Source: Planctomycetaceae bacterium
GTDB lineage: Bacteria > Planctomycetota > Planctomycetia > Pirellulales > Pirellulaceae
Length of the DNA stretch: 23,278 nucleotides
Assembly: GCA_002708345.1 (NCBI GenBank)
Contig: PANG01000049.1
Span: 5,166 to 28,443 of the forward strand
Direction: 5' to 3'
Each line of letters begins with the position of its first letter. Within the stretch, counting starts at the first letter, position 1. The notes under the pieces are model-generated. The model saw only the letters and a list, made by a program, of their open reading frames with translations, did no database searches and was not told the origin of the DNA. The position numbers were made by a program, and so were the translations under genes. This document shows, one piece after another, positions 8,765-15,084 of this stretch.

Positions 8765-9963
8765 TAGGCCTGCTGCAGGATCTCCAGCACATCTTCCAGG
8801 CTGGCGGGACGCGGGTTCAACCAGAAAAGTCGCTGTATCGCGAAGGTCTTTTCGGCAAACATCGGCAGCTGGTCTTCGCTTCCTCCCAGTTCCCTGATTC
8901 GCAGCGGGATACCGATCTGCTCACGGATCTTTTCAACTCGCTCGATCCCTTTCTGCCCCGCCTCGTGATCGGAGAGTCCGGTCGTGTCGACCCCCAGCAA
9001 GCGGGCCACAGCGGCAAATGCCGCTTCCCGTGCTGGCAGGTTAAAGGCCATCACGTAGGGAAGCAACAGACCGTTACCTGCCCCGTGGGAACAGTGCAAG
9101 ACTCCCCCGATGGGATATTCCAGAGCATGCACCAGTGCCACCCCGCTGTTGGAGAAGGCCATGCCAGCAAGGGTTGCTGCCAGGGCCATCTTGTCCCGGG
9201 CCTGCTGGTCTGCGTCGTTGACCGCTGCCACCAGGTTTTCCCCGATCAGCTCGATCGCCTTTTCCGCCAGGCAATCTGCCAGCGGGAAGCTCCCCTCGTA
9301 GGCACATTTCTCGCCAGCAGGCACCACCAGCTTGTCAAACTGAACCGCCGTGTAAGCCTCGATTGCATGGGTCAGTGCATCGATACCACTATCCGCTGCT
9401 ACCTGCCGGGGGCAACTGTAACTCAACTCCGGGTCGACCAGTGCCAGTGCCGGCCTGAGATGGTTGCTTTGCGTACTGACCTTGATCTGGTTCGCCGTAT
9501 CGGTGAGCACCGCGCTATGGGAGACCTCACTCCCGGTACCCGAGGTGGTCGGAATACAGACCAGTGGCATCACCGGACCGGGGATCTTGTCCATCCCAAA
9601 ATAACTTCCCGCCTCTCCTCCATGCGTCTGGACTGCCGCGGTGATCTTGGCAAGGTCCATGTTGCTACCACCGCCGAGTCCGACAATCACGTCAGGCTGG
9701 CATCCAGCCGCCCGCTCGATCGCCCTGCTGGCAGTCTCGATCGACGGTTCCGCTTCTCCGCCGTCAAAAACCTCCAGCTGGCAACCTGCCTCCCTGAGTG
9801 GTCTGGCGACCGTCTCCACCAGCCCGGCTTCCTGCAGGTTGGCATCGGTCACCAGCAGTGCTCTCTGCCAGTCCCGTGCTGTCGCTTCAGCGGCAAGTCG
9901 CGTGACGGATCCGCGGCCAAATGTCAGCTGATCGGCGGTGTAAAAATTCCAGCTACTGGGCAT
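8761..9963 (-). CDS. iron-containing alcohol dehydrogenase (type III)
   Basis: A 400-residue cytoplasmic NAD(P)-dependent oxidoreductase of the Fe-ADH family. The N-terminal nucleotide-binding half has GLGGGSNMD (95-103) and PTTSGTGSE (138-146). The metal-binding half has Asp195 and His199 in SGIDALTHAIEAY, His279 and His293. The 14-residue gap between the last two matches the family ligand pattern. The substrate is not deducible; short-chain alcohols/aldehydes or hydroxyacids (HOT-like enzymes) are possible. It is last in a minus-strand row, starting six bases after the small unknown gene, so it is probably co-transcribed with the ferredoxin and PII genes. Its terminal TAG lies in the CTAG that also holds the dprA stop. 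Confidence 0.93.
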   Translation of the reverse strand: MPSSWNFYTADQLTFGRGSVTRLAAEATARDWQRALLVTDANLQEAGLVETVARPLREAGCQLEVFDGGEAEPSIETASRAIERAAGCQPDVIVGLGGGSNMDLAKITAAVQTHGGEAGSYFGMDKIPGPVMPLVCIPTTSGTGSEVSHSAVLTDTANQIKVSTQSNHLRPALALVDPELSYSCPRQVAADSGIDALTHAIEAYTAVQFDKLVVPAGEKCAYEGSFPLADCLAEKAIELIGENLVAAVNDADQQARDKMALAATLAGMAFSNSGVALVHALEYPIGGVLHCSHGAGNGLLLPYVMAFNLPAREAAFAAVARLLGVDTTGLSDHEAGQKGIERVEKIREQIGIPLRIRELGGSEDQLPMFAEKTFAIQRLFWLNPRPASLEDVLEILQQAY

Positions 9964-9969
9964 GGTCAG

Positions 9970-10242
9970 TCAGGAATCCTTCTTGATCAGGTTATTGATC
10001 CAGTGGGCCACTGTCTCTGCATCATCCTGCTGGAGGAAGTGCTCGATCAATGCTGGCTTGGCCCCCAGTTTCTCCAGGTGGGTCGAGAGCGACTCCCAGT
10101 ATCGCTGCCGTTTTTTTCCCGTGGCCAGGTAAAGCTCGGTCACCAGTTCCTGGGCACGTTGCAGGGCAATGGCATCGCGGTTCTTGTAGTAATCACGAAT
10201 CACCCGGTTCTGGTATTTTGATCGCTCTTTCATCGTCCTCAT
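9970..10242 (-). CDS. small conserved-looking protein of unknown function, 90 aa
   Basis: No domain is recognised. The predicted product is charged, probably all-helical and without membrane segment or signal. It begins MKERSKYQNRVIRDYYKNRD (after three optional residues) and ends in lysines. The pattern (a basic YQ-x-YY N-terminus, then an 'LQRAQELVTELYLATGK' helix) resembles small proteins I associate with planctomycete genomes, but this is memory and not a search. Starts at 10242 or 10233 are both possible; GAGG stands close ahead of the second. It lies 26 bases after the PII gene and six before the dehydrogenase, with matching orientation, so it is very likely a true gene in that transcript. 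A helper or adaptor role for a neighbour is only a guess. Confidence 0.72.
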   Translation of the reverse strand: MRTMKERSKYQNRVIRDYYKNRDAIALQRAQELVTELYLATGKKRQRYWESLSTHLEKLGAKPALIEHFLQQDDAETVAHWINNLIKKDS

Positions 10243-10268
10243 GCCCCATACGGGAAGGGGAAAGCTGG

Positions 10269-10598
10269 TTAGTCAGCCAGGGTGTCCCGGCTGGGGATCT
10301 CTGCCTCGGCAGCCGGCATCACGAAGATCTTCCCATCCCCCATGCGGCCGGTCTGGGCAATCGCCTCTACCCTGCTGATGATCTCCTCGACTCGCATGTC
10401 ATCGACCCACATGGTGATCTCCACCTTGGGAAGAAAAGCGGTCGCGTACTCGCTATCACCGTACTGGTCAAGATAGCTCTTCTGGCGCCCGTAGCCCTTC
10501 ACCTCGCGCACCTGGAGTGCTTCCAGTGGCGCACGCTCCAGGCCCTCAACGACTTTCTCAGCCAAGTAAGGCTTGACGATGGCTATGATCTGTTTCAC
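10269..10598 (-). CDS. PII-family nitrogen/energy signal protein (GlnB/GlnK-like)
   Basis: A 109-residue protein with the PII fold. It begins MKQIIAIVKP, carries GYGRQK with Gln39 (a 2-oxoglutarate/Mg site residue), has the T-loop tyrosine exactly at position 51 (DSEYATAFLPK), Lys58, and the C-terminal strand GKIFV. PII trimers bind ATP/ADP and 2-oxoglutarate and alter partners through the T-loop; Tyr51 is the uridylylation site in proteobacteria. Differences from classic GlnB include Ser41 for glycine and an altered T-loop sequence (SYLDQYGD). The start appears to be GTG at 10598, 15 bases after the ferredoxin stop, with no Shine-Dalgarno. No amtB, glnA or glnD is near. The family is sure; whether it is a canonical nitrogen sensor is not. 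Confidence 0.9.
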   Translation of the reverse strand: MKQIIAIVKPYLAEKVVEGLERAPLEALQVREVKGYGRQKSYLDQYGDSEYATAFLPKVEITMWVDDMRVEEIISRVEAIAQTGRMGDGKIFVMPAAEAEIPSRDTLAD

Positions 10599-10613
10599 GG
10601 CAATGCCGGAGGA

Positions 10614-11006
10614 TCAACTAAAGAAATTCTCACCAAAGAGATCCAGTTCCGGACCGGTCTCAACCTCGATATCTCCATGAACCCGGACCATGCAGGCAAG
10701 TCGCATGGTATCCTCGTTTCCCACGAAGGCCATGCAGGGCAACGGGTCTGGTACCGGCAGGTACTTGAATTTCATCTTTTCACGGACTGTCATATTATTG
10801 CAGTTCTCGGCACCCTTGACGATATTCACGCGGCATGTCCCACACATTCCCAGCCCATGGCAGTTCATGATCTTGTTGATGCCAGCGCCGAAACCATTGA
10901 AACCCTGGTTCGTATTGATACTGACCCGCCCACATTCCTTGCGCAGGCTTGCACCCTCGGGCACATCAATCTCAATATTTTCCTTGAGGAACTTGATCTT
11001 CGGCAT
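10614..11006 (-). CDS. adrenodoxin-like [2Fe-2S] ferredoxin
   Basis: Small soluble electron-transfer protein, 130 residues from ATG 11006. The cluster ligands are visible as Cys49-x5-Cys55-x2-Cys58 (NCHGLGMCGTC) plus Cys105 (LACMV), the adrenodoxin-type spacing. About 46 residues separate the third and fourth cysteine, roughly ten more than usual, with additional Cys69 and Cys91 in that stretch and Cys25 earlier. The frame is open upstream to an ATG at 11099, but the 31 extra residues look unlike a ferredoxin N-terminus, so MPKIKF is preferred. It is the first gene of the minus-strand row ending with the alcohol dehydrogenase. The redox partner is not evident. Confidence 0.9.
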   Translation of the reverse strand: MPKIKFLKENIEIDVPEGASLRKECGRVSINTNQGFNGFGAGINKIMNCHGLGMCGTCRVNIVKGAENCNNMTVREKMKFKYLPVPDPLPCMAFVGNEDTMRLACMVRVHGDIEVETGPELDLFGENFFS

Positions 11007-11126
11007 CGTGGCATCCGTCCTGAGTATCTTCCAACAGGTATGCCTGGCAGGACCCTGCCGGCAACTTCCACAATGTACCTTTCCTCGCCGGAAAGACAAG
11101 ACGAGTGCGCGGTGTGGAACTGGCGT

Positions 11127-11154
11127 CTGCCAAACGATCGCTTTCTGTCATAAT
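11127..11154 (+). promoter_or_regulatory. possible sigma-70-type promoter for hisS
   Basis: CTGCCA (11127-11132) and CATAAT (11149-11154) stand 16 bases apart, about 80 bases ahead of the hisS ATG in the divergent gap. Matches to consensus are 4/6 and 5/6. No T-box-like leader or attenuator was recognised downstream of it. Confidence 0.35.
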
Positions 11155-11234
11155 AACCGCCACTGAACCTGGACGGTCTGGCAGCTGTCATTCCGTCCAG
11201 CACACTTCTCCGCCGCCCCTTTTTCCCAGATGCC

Positions 11235-12581
11235 ATGGACAACAGCCAGCCACAGCGTATCGAGCCAAGGACCCTGAAGGGCTTCCGGGATTTCCTTCCC
11301 GAGGGGATGATCCCTCGCGAAAAGATGATGGAAACGGCTCGCCAGGTTTACCGGTCGTTTGGTTTCAGCCCGATCGACACGCCCGCGCTGGAATACCTGG
11401 AGATCCTCACCGGCAAGGGGAGCGAGGAAACGGATCGCCAGCTCTATCGTTTCCAGGACCATGGAGGACGTGACGTCGGCTTGCGGTTTGACCTCACTGT
11501 CCCGCTGGCACGCTTCGTGGCCCAGCACATTAATACCCTCGGGACTCCCTTCAAGAGATACCACATCGCCACGGTCTGGCGAGGAGAGAATACCCAGCGA
11601 GGACGCTACCGGGAGTTCATGCAGTGTGACTTTGACACGATCGGCAGTCTCTCGGTGGCCAGCGATATTGAAACAGGCCTGGTGATTCACGACCTGCTCC
11701 GAGCACTTGGTTTTGAGGAATTTACGATTCGACTGAACAATCGTGAAGTGCTCAATGGGCTGCTGGAAAAGCTCGACCTGGCCGAAAACGCAGCGGCAAT
11801 CCTGAGAAGCCTCGACAAGCTCACCAGGATTGGCCCCGAAAAGGTCGCCGCCGAGATGGTCGCTTCGGCAGGCACCAGCGAGAGCCAGGCGGCCGATGTA
11901 CTCAAGCTCTCTGCCCTCTCCGGCTCCAACGACCAGGTTCTCAAGGACCTGGCACCGCTGGTCGCTGGCAGCGAGGTGGGAGAGAGAGGGCTGGACCGGC
12001 TGGACCGGATCCTCTCCGGGCTCAAAGCAGCCGGAGTACCCGGACCACGGATCGAGCTGGATGTCTCCATCGCCCGTGGACTGGATTACTATACCGGCGC
12101 CATTTACGAGACCTTCCTGGATGCCTTGCCTGGAATCGGGAGTGTCTGTTCCGGTGGGCGTTATGACAACCTGGCGGAGCTTTACACCAAGCAGCACCTG
12201 CCCGGAATCGGTGCCTCGCTGGGGCTCGACCGGCTGCTTGCCGCCATGCAGGAACTCGACATGATCGAGACCGTCCGCACGCCAGCCGACGTGTTACTGA
12301 CCTGTTTCGACCCTGAGCAGCTGGAGCGTTACCTGCAGATCGCATCGCAGCTGCGCGAGGCCGGAATCGGCGTGGAACTCTACCCGGACGGCAAGAAACT
12401 GGGGCAGCAACTCAAGTATGCGGACCAGCATGGCTATCCACTGGCAATGATTGCCGGTCCCGATGAGCTGGCAGAGAATGCCTGCCAGGTCAAGGACCTC
12501 CGCAGCGGCGAAAGCAGCCAGATCAGCCTGGAGCAGGACGGTCAGCAACTGATCGACCATGTCCGCACCCTGCTCGGCTAA
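11235..12581 (+). CDS. hisS: histidine--tRNA ligase
   Basis: Charges tRNA-His with histidine in the cytoplasm (class II synthetase). The 448-residue protein shows the N-terminal KGFRDFLP, motif 2 in WRGENTQRGRYREFMQCDFD (115-134), the histidine-binding ARGLDYYTG (280-288), GGRYDNL (307-313), motif 3 GIGASLGLDRLL (324-335), and a C-terminal anticodon-binding domain with LYPDGKKLGQQLKYAD (382-397). The insertion around 170-265, including DKLTRIG, is longer than in E. coli HisRS and resembles the form seen in planctomycetes, archaea and eukaryotes. The ATG at 11235 has no clear Shine-Dalgarno. Confidence 0.97.
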   Translation: MDNSQPQRIEPRTLKGFRDFLPEGMIPREKMMETARQVYRSFGFSPIDTPALEYLEILTGKGSEETDRQLYRFQDHGGRDVGLRFDLTVPLARFVAQHINTLGTPFKRYHIATVWRGENTQRGRYREFMQCDFDTIGSLSVASDIETGLVIHDLLRALGFEEFTIRLNNREVLNGLLEKLDLAENAAAILRSLDKLTRIGPEKVAAEMVASAGTSESQAADVLKLSALSGSNDQVLKDLAPLVAGSEVGERGLDRLDRILSGLKAAGVPGPRIELDVSIARGLDYYTGAIYETFLDALPGIGSVCSGGRYDNLAELYTKQHLPGIGASLGLDRLLAAMQELDMIETVRTPADVLLTCFDPEQLERYLQIASQLREAGIGVELYPDGKKLGQQLKYADQHGYPLAMIAGPDELAENACQVKDLRSGESSQISLEQDGQQLIDHVRTLLG

Positions 12582-12597
12582 CCAGGCTCAACCTCTC

Positions 12598-12627
12598 TTG
12601 ACCCACCCTGCCAAACCGGCCTATGCT
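12598..12627 (+). promoter_or_regulatory. probable promoter of the DegT-type aminotransferase gene
   Basis: TTGACC (12598-12603) and TATGCT (12622-12627) are 18 bases apart, just after the hisS stop and about 80 bases ahead of the aminotransferase ATG. Matches are 5/6 and 4/6. This suggests the aminotransferase is not only read through from hisS. Confidence 0.42.
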
Positions 12628-12707
12628 CCCCCATCTTGATGGCTGGAAAGGGAAAGCCAGTCAACTTTTACGGTGCACGATCCAAGACTGGCAGGGAGGC
12701 CCGCTTG

Positions 12708-13871
12708 ATGAGCACATCTAAAGAAACTGGAAATCGACCTGTCCCTCTGCTGGATGTCCCTCGCAGTAATTTGCCCCTTCGAGGTGAATTCCAGGAGGCA
12801 ATCATGCAGGTTTGTGATTCAGGGCAGTTCCTTTTTGGACCCGATTGCCGGAAGCTCGAGGAATCAGTCGCAGCCTGGTGCGGTGCCGACCATGCGATCG
12901 GATGCGCGTCAGGAAGTGATGCCCTGCTGCTTGCCCTGATGTCCGAGGAGATTGGTCCGGGCGACGAGGTGATCATGCCAAGCTTCACCTTCTTTGCCAC
13001 GGCCAGTGCCGCCTGGCGACTGGGAGCCCGACCCGTTTTTGTGGATATCGACCCGGTCAGCTTCAATATCAGCCCGGCAGCGATTCGCGATGCGATCACG
13101 CCCGCCACGCGAGCGATCATTCCCGTCCACCTGTTTGGCCAGTGTGCCGAGATGCCCGAGATCATGGCCATCGCCCGGCAACACGAGTTGCTGGTCATCG
13201 AGGACGCCGCCCAGGCGATTGGAGCGTCGGTCGCTGGCGAACCGGCCGGCAGCTGGGGAGATATCGGCTGCCTCAGTTTCTATCCGACCAAGAACCTTGG
13301 AGGGTTCGGGGATGGTGGAATAATGGTCACCCAGGACCACCTCCGTGCGGAGAGGCTCAGGCTCTATGCCGCCCATGGCATGAAGCCACGTTACGAACAC
13401 CACGTTGTCGGTATCAACAGCCGTCTCGATTCCATCCAGGCGGCTGCCCTGAATGTCAAGATCAAGCACCTTCCGGAAGCAAACCGGCTGCGGCAGCAGA
13501 ATGCCGACCGTTACCAGGAATTGTTTGAGCAGGCTGGCATCGATCACCAGGTTGTCCTGCCTGCTTCCGGCGAGACCATGGAGCATGTCTGGAACCAGTT
13601 CACCATCCGGGTTCCAGGTCAACGCGATGCGTTGGCCACGCACCTGGGAGAGAAGCAGATTGGCCATGCCATCTACTACCCGATCCCGCTGCACCAGCAG
13701 GCCTGTTTCCAGGTCGAGGGGGAAAGCCCAGCCTCCCTGCCGGAAACAGAGAAAGCTTGCAAGGAAGTTCTGAGCCTGCCGATCTTCCCGGAACTCATCG
13801 ATGACGAGCTCCAGCAGGTGGTTGGCAGTATCGGTGACTTCTTTGCCCAGCAACAGCGATCTGCTGCCTGA
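12708..13871 (+). CDS. DegT/DnrJ/EryC1-family PLP-dependent sugar aminotransferase
   Basis: The 387-residue protein transfers an amino group, normally from glutamate, to a nucleotide-linked keto-sugar in the cytoplasm. The signature PLP-binding lysine is Lys195 in SFYPTKNLGGFGDGG. Supporting blocks are CASGSDALLLAL (66-77), the MPSFTFFATA region (90-99), DIDPVSFNI (113-121) and VIEDAAQAIGAS (163-174). The start was moved from an upstream in-frame ATG at 12636 to 12708 because AGGGAGG lies eight bases ahead and the protein then begins close to the family's usual PLLDV. It resembles VioA/QdtB/DesV-type enzymes more than WecE, so it probably serves a different sugar from the aminotransferase at 22072-23211. 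No sugar-pathway neighbour is adjacent; hisS is upstream. Family firm, substrate unknown. Confidence 0.9.
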   Translation: MSTSKETGNRPVPLLDVPRSNLPLRGEFQEAIMQVCDSGQFLFGPDCRKLEESVAAWCGADHAIGCASGSDALLLALMSEEIGPGDEVIMPSFTFFATASAAWRLGARPVFVDIDPVSFNISPAAIRDAITPATRAIIPVHLFGQCAEMPEIMAIARQHELLVIEDAAQAIGASVAGEPAGSWGDIGCLSFYPTKNLGGFGDGGIMVTQDHLRAERLRLYAAHGMKPRYEHHVVGINSRLDSIQAAALNVKIKHLPEANRLRQQNADRYQELFEQAGIDHQVVLPASGETMEHVWNQFTIRVPGQRDALATHLGEKQIGHAIYYPIPLHQQACFQVEGESPASLPETEKACKEVLSLPIFPELIDDELQQVVGSIGDFFAQQQRSAA

Positions 13872-13879
13872 AGCAGCAG
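13861..13879. terminator. hairpin across the aminotransferase stop codon, between convergent genes
   Basis: CTGCTGC, five bases, then GCAGCAG form a perfect seven-base-pair stem. The aminotransferase TGA (13869-13871) is inside the loop and the convergent amidohydrolase ends at 13887. No T run follows on either strand, so it is not a classic intrinsic terminator; it could still limit read-through or protect 3' ends, or be chance. Confidence 0.22.
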
Positions 13880-13886
13880 CTGTTGA

Positions 13887-14894
13887 TCAGAGCGAGTAAA
13901 GCCGCACTGCATTATCATGCAGCAGTTTTTTCTGGTCTTCCTCGCTACGCTCGGCAATCACTTCCTTCAGGGCAGTTACCCATTGCCGGTAGGTCGCCCG
14001 CAGCTTGCAGACCGGCCAGTCACCACCAAACACGACACGATCAGGTCCAAACTGGTCCAGGCAGTGATTGATCAATGGAGCCAGGTGCTCAGGTCCCCAG
14101 TTGTCCTCGGGAGCACGAGCCACGATCCCGGAGATCTTGCAGATCACGTTCTCCCGCTTGGCAATCTCCTCGATCGCTCGCAACCAGCCGTCAGGAGTAT
14201 GCCATGGTTCTGCCGGGGGATCTTTCATGAATGCCGTGGGGTCCCCGTTACCACAGTGGTCGAGAATAAACCGGGTATCAGGACACTTGTCCGCCAGGGC
14301 CGCTCCGTCGGCCAGCTCGGTTGGCCGCATGCAGAGGTCATAGCTCTTGTCCAACGCTCCAAGCAGCTGCATCGACTTGACGAATTGTTCTTCAAGGCAC
14401 AGGCCCTGCTTCGTCGTGGGGGGATGGAGGACCTGCCGGACACCCTTGATCAGCGGGTTGTCCTTGTAGGCCATGATGTAGTCCTTGAACCCCTCGCTGG
14501 CAGGCCGCCCCGAGATCACGGCAGCACAGGTGATATGCCTTGAGGACCTGGAAAGGGCGAGGACATGTTCCGCCTCGAAGACCTGCTGCTCGGGTGCAAC
14601 ATCCACTTCCATGTAAACTGCCTTGACGACATTCAGCCCCCGCGTGGCGGCGTTGAAATCGCGCGTCACGTAACTCTCCTTGAGCACCTCCGGAGCATCC
14701 CCCAGCCAGGGCGGGGTCACCTTGGAGAGATCCCAGAGATGCTGGTGGGTATCGACAATCGGGAGACCCGTTGCCTGCTTGCCAAACAGGCGTGGCCGGG
14801 CGGTTGCCACCTCTGCCACTGCCGTGCCGGCCAGCACGGCCGAGCTGCCCTGGAGACAACGGGAAAGAAAATCTCGTCGCGTGGTCATGGTCAT
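13887..14894 (-). CDS. Tat-exported amidohydrolase/lactonase-like metal-dependent hydrolase (COG3618)
   Basis: The 335-residue protein has a twin-arginine signal (TTRRDFLSR at 4-12, then a hydrophobic stretch to about residue 30), so it is expected to be exported folded. The rest is a TIM-barrel amidohydrolase of the COG3618 type, with metal ligands His50 and His52 (VDTHQHLWD), a mid-chain LDHCG with His213, and Asp292 (VFGGDWP). Characterised relatives hydrolyse sugar lactones (fuconolactone, rhamnonolactone) or 4-sulfomuconolactone. The start at 14894 is supported by GGAAAGGGTGAA directly ahead. An in-frame ATG at 15056 would prepend 54 residues that bury the Tat signal. It is divergent from a second Tat protein (DUF1501), with about 190 bases between. 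Substrate unknown. Confidence 0.9.
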   Translation of the reverse strand: MTMTTRRDFLSRCLQGSSAVLAGTAVAEVATARPRLFGKQATGLPIVDTHQHLWDLSKVTPPWLGDAPEVLKESYVTRDFNAATRGLNVVKAVYMEVDVAPEQQVFEAEHVLALSRSSRHITCAAVISGRPASEGFKDYIMAYKDNPLIKGVRQVLHPPTTKQGLCLEEQFVKSMQLLGALDKSYDLCMRPTELADGAALADKCPDTRFILDHCGNGDPTAFMKDPPAEPWHTPDGWLRAIEEIAKRENVICKISGIVARAPEDNWGPEHLAPLINHCLDQFGPDRVVFGGDWPVCKLRATYRQWVTALKEVIAERSEEDQKKLLHDNAVRLYSL

Positions 14895-14945
14895 TTCACC
14901 CTTTCCTGGTTCACGCTGCATCGAACAACTGGTCGCCTGAGAGGA

Positions 14946-14954
14946 AGTGTAACA
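14946..14954 (-). promoter_or_regulatory. possible extended -10 promoter of the amidohydrolase gene
   Basis: Read on the minus strand this is TGTTACACT, an extended -10 (TGn plus TACACT), about 50 bases ahead of the ATG at 14894. No good -35 is present, which is tolerated for extended -10 promoters. Confidence 0.3.
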
Positions 14955-15084
14955 CACGCGCGTCGCTGCCGGGAGCGACCAGGCTGTTTCGACTTTCTTG
15001 GCGAATCCCGAAAAATACTGGTAAACTGGTGCTGGAAAGCTGACCATTTCTTCCAAGCCTCATTGTCCTGCGAGATCCCCTGTC

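Noticed and set aside
8965..10221. Plus-strand open frame of 418 codons opposite the alcohol dehydrogenase and the small unknown gene
   Set aside because: It is antisense to a gene with intact catalytic motifs, runs across two real genes and a gap, is rich in His/Gln/Arg, and shows no domain or ribosome binding site.
11007..11234. T-box or attenuator leader ahead of hisS
   Set aside because: No specifier-like stem, T-box core or terminator/antiterminator pairing could be made out; only a weak promoter-like pair is visible.
12636..12707. Upstream in-frame start of the first DegT-type aminotransferase
   Set aside because: The AGGGAGG eight bases before 12708 and the family-like N-terminus favour the shorter form.
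14895..15056. N-terminal extension of the amidohydrolase from an ATG at 15056
   Set aside because: It would bury a clear twin-arginine signal and bypass the GGAAAGGGTGAA sequence directly ahead of the ATG at 14894.
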